Assembly (NCBI GenBank): GCA_023412855.1
Contig: JAEZRJ010000057.1
Coordinates: 3,931-67,930 of the forward strand
Direction of reading: 5' to 3'
From: Bacillota bacterium
Lineage (GTDB): Bacteria > Bacillota > Clostridia > Lachnospirales > Lachnospiraceae
Length of the DNA stretch: 64,000 nucleotides
Both the position numbers and the translations under genes were made by a program. Positions 17,446-25,910 of the stretch are shown one piece after another (the first letter of the stretch is position 1; every line of letters begins with the position of its first letter). Under the pieces are notes generated by a model, which did no database searches, had not been told where the DNA came from, and saw only the letters and a program-made list of their open reading frames with translations.

Positions 17446-18444
17446 TTATCCCTTTTTGGCTTTTCGTGGTTTACCCGTTCTTACCACTACATCGAGTAAG
17501 ACGGAAACTACTACTATAATACCGATGACTATATTCCGAATGGCTACCGGCGCCCCCGCGAACTGCAGACCGTTTTGAAGGACTCCCCATATTGCCGCTC
17601 CGATAACGGTGCCTAACAATATTCCCTGTCCGCCTAAGGTACTTACACCACCGATAACGGAAGCTGCTACCGCATACATTTCATACATATTTCCTGCATC
17701 CATAGTGCCCATTCCTGAAGTCGCACAGATGATAAGCCCTACTACGCTGGCACAGAATGCGCTGACAATATATGCTTTTGTCGTAGTTCCTACAATACCT
17801 ACACCGGACAGCTTCGCAGCCTCTACATTACTGCCGATTGCATAGATATGCCTTCCTGTACGGGTCTTGCTGAGCAAAAAGTTGAAGATGAGCCATAGAA
17901 TAATGGATATCCAAATGGTATTGTACAGGCCTAGCGTTTTCCCATAGTAGAAAAAGTCTCTGAAGCCTTTTGCCGCGTCGCCGATGGAATCCGTATTATA
18001 GTTATTATTTACGATTTGGGCGATACCTCTCGCTATTGTCATGGTACCGAGCGTAGCGATAAAAGGCGGCAGCTTACATTTTGCAACCAACTGACCATTC
18101 ACAACTCCTACCAGCAGACAGCAGAAAATAGTTACTAAGACCGCTGCCCATGGATTCAGGCCTTTTGTCATAAGAGTTGCCGAAATCATACAGCTCATGC
18201 CGACTACCGAGCCGATAGAAAGGTCGATGTTTCCCGTTATCAGCACATAAGATTGACCGATACCGATTAATATGATTGGGGCGATCTGACGAAGCAGATT
18301 CCCTATATTTTTAGAGGAAGCAAAGGTCGGATTTAAGATACCGAATACGATACATAATACGATCAGACCTACCGTTACAGTCAATACCTGCCCCATTCCC
18401 CTTACCGCCATCATTCTTCTTAAAAAATTCTGTCTGTTCTCCAT
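17446..18444 (-). CDS. Sugar ABC transporter permease, RbsC type (CUT2)
   Basis: A 332-residue membrane protein with eight to ten hydrophobic segments of the RbsC family. Typical stretches are IILIGIGQSYVLITGNIDLS (ahead of the conserved GSVVGM) and AVAASVIGGVSTLGGQGILL. It forms the membrane channel with the ATPase encoded 24 bases upstream. It is third from the end of the operon's transport part and shows no unusual features. Confidence 0.95.
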   Translation of the reverse strand: MENRQNFLRRMMAVRGMGQVLTVTVGLIVLCIVFGILNPTFASSKNIGNLLRQIAPIILIGIGQSYVLITGNIDLSIGSVVGMSCMISATLMTKGLNPWAAVLVTIFCCLLVGVVNGQLVAKCKLPPFIATLGTMTIARGIAQIVNNNYNTDSIGDAAKGFRDFFYYGKTLGLYNTIWISIILWLIFNFLLSKTRTGRHIYAIGSNVEAAKLSGVGIVGTTTKAYIVSAFCASVVGLIICATSGMGTMDAGNMYEMYAVAASVIGGVSTLGGQGILLGTVIGAAIWGVLQNGLQFAGAPVAIRNIVIGIIVVVSVLLDVVVRTGKPRKAKKG

Positions 18445-18468
18445 TTTAACAGTTATGCTCCTTTCACA

Positions 18469-19980
18469 TTATGCTTCTGCCGCAACCTTTTTTTCAAAAC
18501 TGGTTGCATATTTCAGGATAGCGTCTTGGGTTGCTTCTTCCGTAATCATTTCCCCTGTTACCTTACCGTCACACATTACAATAATTTTATCAGAAATCCC
18601 CATAACCTCAGGCATTTCTGAGGATACGAACAGCACTCCGATTCCTTGCCTTTTCAACTCATTCATTAGATTGTAAATTTCAACCTTTGCAGCAACATCG
18701 ATTCCTCTTGTAGGCTCATCGAAAATAACTACCCGGGAATTTCTGGCAAGCCATTTACCTACTACTACCTTCTGCTGATTACCTCCCGAAAGGCTTCCCG
18801 CATTTATTTCCGTATTGGGAGTTTTTATTCTCAGGTCGCTTACCGCTTTTTGCGTCATGACTTTTTCTTTTTTCCGGTTTACTATACCCAGCTTGTCGCA
18901 TATGATATCGAGATTGGGAAGTGCGATATTTTCCCTTATGCTCAGCTTAGTGCATAATCCGTCTTTCTTTCTATCCTCAGGGGCCAGGACAATGCCCGCT
19001 CTGATCGCATCCATCGGCTTATTTATCGTGATAGGCTTACCATCTAAAATAATTTCTCCCGATTCCTTTGCATCTACCCCGAAAATCGCTCTCGTGGTCT
19101 CCGTTCGTCCGGCTCCCATCAGACCCGCGATTCCTACAATTTCCCCTTCATACAGTTCAAAGCTTACATCTCGCACCATTTTTCCCGCATTGAGATTTTT
19201 TACCTCGAATATCTTTTTTCCTTTTTTGCATGATATTCTTGGAAATTTCTCTTTAATTTCACGGCCTACCATATTTGCTATTATTTCTTCCAGATTCGTA
19301 TTTCCAAAATCCATACTCGTTATGTACTGGCCATCCCTGAGAATAGTGACTCTGTCCACGATATGCTGCAGTTCCTCGAGTCTGTGGGAAATATATACGA
19401 TTGCACACCCCTCCGATTTCAATTGCCTTATAATACGGAACAGATCATCGATCTCCTTCGACGTAAGGGCGCTTGTCGGTTCGTCCATAATCAATATCTT
19501 AGCGTTTGTAGAAAGTGCTTTCGCAATTTCTACCATCTGCTGCTTCGATACGGCAAGGTCGCCTACCACAGTATCAGGAGCGATATCCATGTTCAGCTTA
19601 TCCAATATGCCTTTTGCCTGCTTCTCCATCTCTTTGTCTGAGAGAATGCCCGATTTCGTTTTTTCCCTGCCCAGAAAAATATTTTCCGCCACCGTTAAGT
19701 GGGAACACATATTTAACTCCTGATGTATAATTGCAACTCCCAGCTCCTGCGCCTTTTTAGGGGACATATCGTGCACTTCTTCTCCGAAAACTTTAATCGT
19801 TCCCGAATCCTTTTCATAGATACCGCTTAAAATCTTCATAAGAGTAGATTTACCGGCCCCGTTTTCACCCAGCAGCGCAAGCACTTCGCCGGCTTTCAGG
19901 TTGAAGCTTACATTATCCAAAGCCAATACACCCGGGAAGCCTTTACTTACTCCGCTTACTTCAACGATATATTCTCCCAT
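18469..19980 (-). CDS. Sugar ABC transporter ATP-binding protein, RbsA/MglA type
   Basis: A roughly 503-residue protein with two fused nucleotide-binding domains. The N-terminal half has a full Walker A (GENGAGKST), a signature region (LAVSKQQMVEIAKA) and Walker B (ILIMDEPTSALT). The C-terminal half has the usual altered Walker A (GLMGAGRTETTR) and the motif LSGGNQQKVVVGKWLA. The GTG at 19989 is a possible start, but the ATG at 19980 has GGAAGG eight bases before it. It has its own promoter region, because a terminator separates it from the pseudo-ATPase gene upstream. It is a normal enzyme, unlike its neighbour at 20119. Confidence 0.95.
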   Translation of the reverse strand: MGEYIVEVSGVSKGFPGVLALDNVSFNLKAGEVLALLGENGAGKSTLMKILSGIYEKDSGTIKVFGEEVHDMSPKKAQELGVAIIHQELNMCSHLTVAENIFLGREKTKSGILSDKEMEKQAKGILDKLNMDIAPDTVVGDLAVSKQQMVEIAKALSTNAKILIMDEPTSALTSKEIDDLFRIIRQLKSEGCAIVYISHRLEELQHIVDRVTILRDGQYITSMDFGNTNLEEIIANMVGREIKEKFPRISCKKGKKIFEVKNLNAGKMVRDVSFELYEGEIVGIAGLMGAGRTETTRAIFGVDAKESGEIILDGKPITINKPMDAIRAGIVLAPEDRKKDGLCTKLSIRENIALPNLDIICDKLGIVNRKKEKVMTQKAVSDLRIKTPNTEINAGSLSGGNQQKVVVGKWLARNSRVVIFDEPTRGIDVAAKVEIYNLMNELKRQGIGVLFVSSEMPEVMGISDKIIVMCDGKVTGEMITEEATQDAILKYATSFEKKVAAEA

Positions 19981-20014
19981 TCCATTCACCTTCCATTTTA
20001 GCTATATCGTGCTG

Positions 20015-20046
20015 TTATGTAATAGAAGTACTTTCTTATTACATAA
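20015..20046. promoter_or_regulatory. 32-bp interrupted palindrome upstream of the transporter operon
   Basis: A perfect 9-base inverted repeat, TTATGTAAT / ATTACATAA, flanks a 14-base near-palindromic centre (AGAAGTACTTTCTT). It lies 35 bases before the ATPase start and just after the terminator of the regulatory genes. It is likely a regulator binding site, perhaps for the YesN-type regulator at 22744. Confidence 0.5.
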
Positions 20047-20086
20047 AAAAGTATAACACCCGCTACAAATTGATTGTAGGGGTGTT
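20045..20086 (-). terminator. Terminator of the regulatory operon
   Basis: Stem-loop AACACCCGCTACA / TGTAGGGGTGTT with one bulge, followed on the minus strand by a run of six T (20050-20045). It ends the transcript of the kinase, regulator and pseudo-ATPase genes before the transporter operon. Confidence 0.7.
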
Positions 20087-20118
20087 TCTTTGGAATAAGG
20101 GGGGCATTCTTTTGGTCT

Positions 20119-21567
20119 TTATATGCTTATTTCAATGCTGCCGAAAGCATCCGGAAGATATTCCTGCGTTACCGTTCCATCTTCCAGCAACAGCAGCTTG
20201 TCCGCTACAAACAAGGAATCCGAAATCGTAACCGCTAAGATGATAACGGCAATCCCCTTCCTCTTAAGAGTTCTTATGAGATGGATAATATGCCTTCGAA
20301 CATACATATCCGCATTAGAAAACGGCTGAACGATGAAAACCACCTTCGGGTTCAATAAATGTATCCGGTAATAAATGATATTGTAAAGGGATTTCTTATC
20401 CAGAGTCCTGATATCCGTCACATATACTTCCTCGCCCAGCTCTTTATAATATTCTCTTTGAATACTTTTCTTGACATTCTCGGTTATTGTTATACGAGGG
20501 GTTTTAAAATCCAGCATAAAGCTCAGATTGTCTATGTAGCTCATATCATAAAACAGCATAGTTTCGATCGCTTGTCCTCCGATAATGCCGAAATTGACCT
20601 TCGCCTTCTTTCTGAGGTTCTTTTTATCTATCACCTCTGTGTTTATCACTATGGAACCGGCCTCCAGCTCCTTTTCTCCGCTCAGACAGGAAATAATATC
20701 CTGCTGAGACTTTTTACTCTTGTCGTACAGCACCACACATTCTCCAGGGCGCATGCTGAACGTCAGGTTATGCAAGTCCTGTGTAGTAATACCATGAAAA
20801 TGAATCGCTCCACAGCTTTCTTCCGGAATCTTCTTATCCTTGTCCTCGAAAGAAATGGTATAAGGAATTACATTTTCATCCTTCATATCTTTCTTATCGA
20901 ATACCTTTATGACCTTCCCGTCCTTCATAAATGCCGCTCTGTTGCAAAATGGAAAAACCTCCTCATGATGGCTTCCGAAGTACAGAACCGTATGGCCCTT
21001 ATGAGCGGCCTTAACGAGCAGATTTTTGAAGTTTTCCAGATCCTTCGTACTCAAAACATTACTGATATCATCCACTATGATCAGTCTGGTTCCCTGGATA
21101 ATCGCCTTCAGTACCTCGACGACACACCGCTCATACTCCGTAAGTTCCATGCAAAATGCTCTCGGATCGATATTTACTTCCATATCCTGCAGCAGAAAAA
21201 CCAGTTGGTTGGCAAGAACTCTTTTGTTGATGCAATATTTTTTGAATCCCTTCCTAAGCACAAAAATATTATCTGTCACGGTGAGGTTATCCACCAGCCT
21301 GCTGGTTTGTCCTAATAAATATACTTTATTCTGGATTTCTTCCCTATGGTGATAGCTGTTGACCTGATGGCCGGAGAAGTAAATCCTGCCAAATTTAATC
21401 GGGATATTTTTACATATCAACTGCACGAGCCTGTCCTTTCCGTGCTCGTTGATTCCTATAAGTCCAAAGATTTCTCCTTGAAAAATATGTAAGTTGAAGT
21501 TATCCAGATTGGTCATATCATTTCCTTCGGTAATGACATTTTCCATTCGCAAAATTTCTTTTTTCAC
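20119..21567 (-). CDS. Degenerate RbsA-like ABC protein without ATPase motifs
   Basis: A 482-residue protein with the two-domain layout of sugar-transport ATPases of RbsA/MglA type but with the catalytic motifs gone. The first Walker A reads GINEHGKDR (Asp in place of Ser/Thr), the first signature reads ELTEYERCVVEVLKA in place of LSxxQ, and Walker B reads LIIVDDIS in place of DEPT. In the second half the P-loop is LYDKSKKSQQD and the Walker B/D-loop area reads VFIVQPFSNADM. The fold appears intact and the frame is long, so it is not a random pseudogene. It lies in the kinase/regulator transcript, 130 bases upstream of the real transporter, and is probably a signalling adaptor. The start seems to be GTG. 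Confidence 0.8.
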   Translation of the reverse strand: MKKEILRMENVITEGNDMTNLDNFNLHIFQGEIFGLIGINEHGKDRLVQLICKNIPIKFGRIYFSGHQVNSYHHREEIQNKVYLLGQTSRLVDNLTVTDNIFVLRKGFKKYCINKRVLANQLVFLLQDMEVNIDPRAFCMELTEYERCVVEVLKAIIQGTRLIIVDDISNVLSTKDLENFKNLLVKAAHKGHTVLYFGSHHEEVFPFCNRAAFMKDGKVIKVFDKKDMKDENVIPYTISFEDKDKKIPEESCGAIHFHGITTQDLHNLTFSMRPGECVVLYDKSKKSQQDIISCLSGEKELEAGSIVINTEVIDKKNLRKKAKVNFGIIGGQAIETMLFYDMSYIDNLSFMLDFKTPRITITENVKKSIQREYYKELGEEVYVTDIRTLDKKSLYNIIYYRIHLLNPKVVFIVQPFSNADMYVRRHIIHLIRTLKRKGIAVIILAVTISDSLFVADKLLLLEDGTVTQEYLPDAFGSIEISI

Positions 21568-21593
21568 CGATACTCATGCCCTTCTCTTGTTAC

Positions 21594-22670
21594 TTATCCC
21601 TGCTCCGTAATTACCGGCAGCGTAATTTCCACATCCGTTCCTACATCCTTCGTACTGTAAATATATACTCCGTATTCTTCCCCGAATAAAAGCTTGATTC
21701 TATTATTTACATTGATGACCGCAATTCCGCCCCGTTTTTCCCGCTTAGGCTCCATGACGTCTTCCATGGAATTGGTAAGTAATTTGTTGTTCAGCTCCTC
21801 CAAAAGTTCATCCGGTATCCCCATTCCATCATCCGATATACGGATGATCAACCGGTCATACGTGCGGTCAACGCGAATCTTCAGATTACCCTTCCCTATT
21901 TTGGGCTCTATTCCATGATAAATTGAATTCTCGACGATCGGCTGCAATACCAGCTTCGGCAGGAACAGGTTCAAAGCGGACAGATCGTCCACTTCTTCAT
22001 CGTACTCTATGCTGAGGCTTAGTTTATCCCCGAACCGGTACTGCTGGATAATGTAATAATTCTCTATATTCGACAGTTCATCCTCCAGAGTCACCAGCTT
22101 ATCCACATTCGATATGGTATAGCGGAAAAAAGTAGCCAGGGCTTCCGTCATGGACGCAACCCCGTCCATTCCGCTGCACAGAGCCTCGCTTCGTATGCTC
22201 TCCAGCGTATTATACAAAAAATGAGGATTGATTTGGTTCTGAAGCGCCAGATACTGAGCCTGCTTCTTGGAAATATTTAAAATCTCCGTCCGGTTCAAGC
22301 CTTCTCCGAGCATGCGCAGCGCCTTATTAACGTTTGGACTGACATTTATATTTTGTTCCAACAGATTATCGACCAGATAGCCTTCCGTATAGAGCTTAAT
22401 TATTCTGTCAATTTGTTTGTACTTACGGTACACCAATAAGTAACCTACATACAAAATAAGCGCTTCGGCAATCACCCCAACGACGAATACTATCTTAAAG
22501 CCATCCGCAAGGAGCGCAGCCGCCAGCAATCCGCTCAGCAGAAATACCTGAAGCAGTAACACGAGCAAAAGCCATAGCTTTACATTCCCAATAAGATACT
22601 TTTTATCTTTACTCATAACAGAACCTATGCCCTTTCCATACATGCAGACGCTGGACCGGATGTGCAGCAC
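21594..22670 (-). CDS. YesM-type sensor histidine kinase lacking a sensor domain
   Basis: A 358-residue kinase with two adjacent membrane segments (about residues 31-54 and 59-81) joined by only a few residues, so there is no extracellular ligand domain. The dimerisation part holds the phospho-acceptor His in QINPHFLYNTLES (His150 in this numbering), followed by a HATPase domain (LQPIVENSIYHGIEP, ISDDGMGIP). Two further in-frame ATGs, the last at 22616 (MSKDKK), are possible starts. The gene follows the response regulator by 73 bases and precedes the pseudo-ATPase by 26. The membrane hairpin recalls intramembrane-sensing kinases that read the state of a transporter. Confidence 0.9.
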   Translation of the reverse strand: MLHIRSSVCMYGKGIGSVMSKDKKYLIGNVKLWLLLVLLLQVFLLSGLLAAALLADGFKIVFVVGVIAEALILYVGYLLVYRKYKQIDRIIKLYTEGYLVDNLLEQNINVSPNVNKALRMLGEGLNRTEILNISKKQAQYLALQNQINPHFLYNTLESIRSEALCSGMDGVASMTEALATFFRYTISNVDKLVTLEDELSNIENYYIIQQYRFGDKLSLSIEYDEEVDDLSALNLFLPKLVLQPIVENSIYHGIEPKIGKGNLKIRVDRTYDRLIIRISDDGMGIPDELLEELNNKLLTNSMEDVMEPKREKRGGIAVINVNNRIKLLFGEEYGVYIYSTKDVGTDVEITLPVITEQG

Positions 22671-22743
22671 ATCTTAGCCACAATATCTGCAAGCAAAATA
22701 AATCCCGCTGTAAAAATTTATATATCACACCGTCCTCCGGCGC

Positions 22744-24357
22744 TTACGAATATATCTTTCTATATTCATTGGGCTTTAAATTCGTATACTTGGCAAAGCC
22801 TTTCGTAAAATGCTTATTGTCGCTGTACCCCACCTCGGTGCATATAGCGGCAACACTGAGATTGGTATCCTTCAAAAGCTCCTTTGCCTTTTCCATTCTT
22901 ATCTCCGTTAAATATTCAGAAAAGGTCTTTCCTGTTTCTTTCTTGAACAGCGAGCTGAAGTAGGTCGCGTTAAATCCGACCAGATCGCTTACAATTTCCA
23001 GAGATACCGGTTCTTTAAAATGCTCCTTCATATATTGCTTGGCATCCCGGATCGGCTTATTGTCTTCCTGCTGCTTCTCTGCCACAGCCTTTCGAAACGA
23101 CATTACTATAGCCCGGGTCAGGTAGGAAAAAACCTCCTCCGCAGTTCCTATGTTCTCGATATCCGTACTGAATTTTTCAAAGAAGCTTTCCGCTTCCTTC
23201 ACTGCGAATTTGTTCTGCCTCATGGTGAATAAATATAGATTCATCGCTTCCTTTGACATTTGGATGATTTCGTGTCCTGTCGTATTCTCTTTATTCCTCA
23301 GAGCGGTCTGCAAATAACGGAGCGCATTTATGAGAGAGGCCTCACTGAGCTTTTCCAGCGAATCTGTCATCTGTTTGTTAAAGTCGTAAAAAAGCTTGCT
23401 GTCGGCGACTTCATTCAAGGATGTGTTCTCTCCTTCGATCACTTTATTGATGCCCAGGATCAGCCTCTGCTCAATCGCCCACGATGCTGTTTTAAGGGAA
23501 ATAATGAAGCCGGATATGTCCTCTTCTACAATTCCCGCTCCCAGGGTAATCCTCAGATTTTCTAAAATATCCTTCTGCAAAAGCAGCTCATCCAAGATCG
23601 ATTTCAGTGTTTTACGGATGGAGCGTTTGCTTTCATTGCTGAAGTTGAGCACCGCATAACACATATTTCCGTCAAATACGCATTCCATTTCATAGCATTC
23701 TCCGGCAAGGCGCTTGTTTACCGATTGCAGCACCTTGTCCTGAATATAGGTAATATTGCTTTGAAAAGAGCTGTCGATCCCATCTATTTTTATTAAGATA
23801 ACTTGGTAGCAGCCTTTCCTGAATTTATAATGATATTCGTCATTAATAACCTCAATGGTCATTTCTTCTTTTCTTTTCTCTTTTCGGAATAATACCTCTG
23901 TAAAAAAGGCTGATCTAAGCTTATCCACACTATTTTTGACCGTTATCCGGTTCTGTTCTTCGGCGGAAAGCCTTTCCTTCTTCTCCATATATTCCTCCCT
24001 TATTCTCGTAAGGGTATCCGTAAGCTCCGCCTTCTTGATCGGCTTGAGCAAATAGTCCTTCACTCCGTAGCGTATGGCATTCTGGGCATATTCGAAATGA
24101 CGGTATCCGCTGATAATGATGATATCCATATCTGTGCATGTTTCTTTGGCTCTTCTGATCATTTCAAGACCGTCATAGCCCGGCATGCGGATATCCGTTA
24201 TCACGATATCAGGATGGTATTTCTGAATTGCTTCCAAGGCCTCTATTCCGTTGTGGACAATAGCCTGCACCTGCATATCCAATTGCTCCCAGTCCACTAG
24301 TTTATAAATTAACTGGCAGATTTTATCCTCGTCATCGGCAATAATAACCTTCATCAT
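22744..24357 (-). CDS. YesN-type response regulator with AraC DNA-binding domain
   Basis: A 537-residue regulator. The N-terminal receiver domain has the acidic pair DDED (residues 8-11) and the phospho-acceptor Asp55 in IVITDIRMPGYDG. A long middle region carries GGDEF-like helper folds of the YesN family, and two helix-turn-helix motifs end the protein (LEIVSDLVGFNATYFSSLFK and VAAICTEVGYSDNKHFTKGF). GGAGGG is just before two consecutive ATGs. It is the first gene of its operon and is expected to be phosphorylated by the kinase encoded next and to control the CUT2 transporter operon. Confidence 0.94.
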   Translation of the reverse strand: MMKVIIADDEDKICQLIYKLVDWEQLDMQVQAIVHNGIEALEAIQKYHPDIVITDIRMPGYDGLEMIRRAKETCTDMDIIIISGYRHFEYAQNAIRYGVKDYLLKPIKKAELTDTLTRIREEYMEKKERLSAEEQNRITVKNSVDKLRSAFFTEVLFRKEKRKEEMTIEVINDEYHYKFRKGCYQVILIKIDGIDSSFQSNITYIQDKVLQSVNKRLAGECYEMECVFDGNMCYAVLNFSNESKRSIRKTLKSILDELLLQKDILENLRITLGAGIVEEDISGFIISLKTASWAIEQRLILGINKVIEGENTSLNEVADSKLFYDFNKQMTDSLEKLSEASLINALRYLQTALRNKENTTGHEIIQMSKEAMNLYLFTMRQNKFAVKEAESFFEKFSTDIENIGTAEEVFSYLTRAIVMSFRKAVAEKQQEDNKPIRDAKQYMKEHFKEPVSLEIVSDLVGFNATYFSSLFKKETGKTFSEYLTEIRMEKAKELLKDTNLSVAAICTEVGYSDNKHFTKGFAKYTNLKPNEYRKIYS

Positions 24358-24385
24358 AACCCTCCTTTAACAGTAAATATTTATT

Positions 24386-24414
24386 ATTATAGCAGTTAAG
24401 CTATTGGGTAACAA
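24386..24414 (-). promoter_or_regulatory. Sigma-A promoter of the regulatory operon
   Basis: TTGTTA (24414-24409) and TATAAT (24391-24386) are separated by 17 bases on the minus strand, 28 bases upstream of the response regulator ATG. The remaining bases of the 306-base gap hold a repeat copy (24452-24510) and the MerR promoter. Confidence 0.75.
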
Positions 24415-24451
24415 CTTTTTATTCCACTGCTATTTTTTAGACAATTTATAC

Positions 24452-24510
24452 GTTACTGTTCACTCCGTTCACAGTAACGCATGATTTCTGCATGCAAAGG
24501 ATGTATCTCA
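24452..24510. repeat. Degenerate copy of dispersed repeat family A
   Basis: The sequence begins GTTACTGTTCACTCCGTTC, then CAGTAACGCATGATTTCTGC, matching the left half of the copies at 30959 and 60417. The right half has decayed. Confidence 0.65.
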
Positions 24511-24598
24511 TTAACAATGTACAGTATAAAAAGCAATATATGTAATAAGCATGATAATAACGGGCTTAATAAAAAATTCAAAAAATAATAAAATAATA

Positions 24599-24629
24599 TT
24601 GACTCTCACGTTACGTCATAGTGTAGATT
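24599..24629 (+). promoter_or_regulatory. MerR-type promoter/operator with 19-bp spacer
   Basis: TTGACT (24599) and TAGATT (24624) are separated by 19 bases, the long spacer typical of MerR-family promoters. The spacer CTCACGTTACGTCATAGTG resembles operators of TipA-like regulators (ACGTTnCGT core). It lies directly before the MerR-TipAS gene and suggests autoregulation. Confidence 0.65.
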
Positions 24630-24663
24630 ATAGTTACGGCCGAGAAATGGAGGTGTTCCCACA

Positions 24664-25410
24664 TTGAATTTAAAAATAAAAGAAATCGCAGACCTGACCG
24701 GGGTTACTGTGCGCACTCTTCACTATTATGATGAAATAAGCTTATTAAAGCCGGGCGTTGTGACTGAAACAGGGTATCGCCTTTATAATGAAGATAACCT
24801 CGAACTGCTGCAGCAAATATTGTTTTTCAGAGAACTGGACTTTCCTCTAATCGAGATAAAGGAAATCGTGACCAGTCCCCTCTTCGACAAAACAAAAGCT
24901 TTGCAAAAGCATCGGGAGCTGCTTCTTAAGAAGCGGGAACGTCTGGACAATTTAATCAATTTAACAGAAAAAACATTAAAAGGAGAGTCTACAATGAGTT
25001 TTAAAGAATTTGATATGACAGAAATCGAAGAATCGATGAAAGAATACGCAGAGGAAGTGCAGGAACGCTGGGGCAATACGCAGGCTTATGCGCAGAGCAG
25101 GAAACGCACATCCTCCTACAACAAGGAGCAATGGGCACAAATCGACGCAGAGGTAAAGGGAATCTTCCGCACCTTCGCAGACCTTAGCAGCCAAGGGCTA
25201 TCCCCCGGCAGCGAACAGGCGCAAGCTGCGGTAAAAAGCTGGCAGAATTGCATTTCCAGCCACTTTTACACATGCAGCGATGAAATGCTCGCATCCCTCG
25301 GCATGATGTATACCGGGGATGAACGATTCCGTAAAAACCTCGATGGGTTCGGCGATGGTACTGCACAGTTCATGTCGAAGTCCATTGAAATCTATTGCAC
25401 AGGCCGGTAA
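24664..25410 (+). CDS. MerR-family regulator with TipAS ligand domain
   Basis: A 248-residue transcription regulator. Residues 1-70 form the winged MerR DNA-binding domain (IKEIADLTGVTVRTLHYYDE, then ETGYRLY). A helical dimerisation segment follows at about 75-110. The C-terminal TipAS domain from about 130 (YNKEQWAQIDAEVKGIFRTF, ending HFYTCSDEMLASLGMMYTGD) binds hydrophobic drugs or peptides in known members. The start is TTG at 24664 with GGAGGTG about ten bases before it. No drug exporter is adjacent, so its targets other than itself are unknown. Confidence 0.92.
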   Translation: MNLKIKEIADLTGVTVRTLHYYDEISLLKPGVVTETGYRLYNEDNLELLQQILFFRELDFPLIEIKEIVTSPLFDKTKALQKHRELLLKKRERLDNLINLTEKTLKGESTMSFKEFDMTEIEESMKEYAEEVQERWGNTQAYAQSRKRTSSYNKEQWAQIDAEVKGIFRTFADLSSQGLSPGSEQAQAAVKSWQNCISSHFYTCSDEMLASLGMMYTGDERFRKNLDGFGDGTAQFMSKSIEIYCTGR

Positions 25411-25429
25411 GCGAAAGCTTCCGGCCTGT
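25399..25429 (+). terminator. Terminator of the MerR-TipAS gene
   Basis: Inverted repeat ACAGGCCGG / CCGGCCTGT starts inside the last codons and spans the stop. It is followed by GGGCTGTTGTT, a weak T-rich tail. Confidence 0.55.
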
Positions 25430-25437
25430 GGGCTGTT

Positions 25438-25465
25438 GTTACTGTTCACTCCGTTCTCAGTAACG
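25438..25465. repeat. Left-end fragment of repeat family A
   Basis: GTTACTGTTCACTCCGTTCT followed by CAGTAACG, nearly identical to the left end of the copy at 30959. It can form a 7-base stem. It lies 22 bases from the DUF1284 stop codon. Confidence 0.65.
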
Positions 25466-25487
25466 GGCTGTTTTTCTATATGAAGTT

Positions 25488-25856
25488 TTACCTGCAAATG
25501 GCATTCCACTCACAGTCGCCGCAAACCGCTTCGCGCTTCCCGGCTCCCAGAATATTCTCATTCAAAAGCTGCTCGAACAGCTTCCATTCTATTTCCACTT
25601 TCTGGTCCAGACTGCATAGGCGCAGCACTTCTTTATCATACCGCTGCACCTTCTCCTCACTTTCGCACGACCCCTTTTTATTATGCAGGCAAACGCTGCA
25701 TATTTCATCAGTCCGGCTATGGAGGAGAACGGTGGGATTCTTGCTGACCTCCGCTTTTATCTCCGTCATATGCTTTACGAATTCGCTGCTATATCCCTTT
25801 CCTCCGAAAAAGGAGAGGCACAGCCCATGATGCGGCCTTATTTCATATATTTTCAT
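25488..25856 (-). CDS. DUF1284 family protein, probable iron-sulfur/metal-binding protein
   Basis: A 122-residue soluble protein with the family signature RPHHGLCLSFFGGKGYS near the N-terminus. Six cysteines lie in clustered arrangements (ICSVCLHNKKGSC and CGDCEWNAIC), consistent with a bound Fe-S cluster or metal. No function is established for the family. The longest frame starts at 25883, but the ATG at 25856 begins the conserved region (MKIYEIRPHH) and follows AAAGGAAA. The gene lies between a left-end and a right-end fragment of repeat family A. Confidence 0.82.
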   Translation of the reverse strand: MKIYEIRPHHGLCLSFFGGKGYSSEFVKHMTEIKAEVSKNPTVLLHSRTDEICSVCLHNKKGSCESEEKVQRYDKEVLRLCSLDQKVEIEWKLFEQLLNENILGAGKREAVCGDCEWNAICR

Positions 25857-25910
25857 AATGCTTTTATTTCCTTTTTTTAGCATCCATTTATTCCTGCTTA
25901 CAGAGGTTTA

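Noticed and set aside
18815..19723. 302-codon open frame opposite the RbsA-type gene
   Set aside because: Antisense shadow of a well-supported ATPase; no RBS and low-complexity Ser/Phe-rich product.
20359..21315. 318-codon open frame opposite the pseudo-ATPase gene
   Set aside because: Considered because the ABC gene is degenerate, but the translation resembles no protein and the minus-strand frame keeps the ABC fold layout, RBS and operon spacing.
20119..21567. Pseudo-ATPase considered as a simple pseudogene
   Set aside because: The frame is intact over 482 codons, and lost motifs are replaced by point changes with no frameshifts, which suggests a kept function without ATPase activity.
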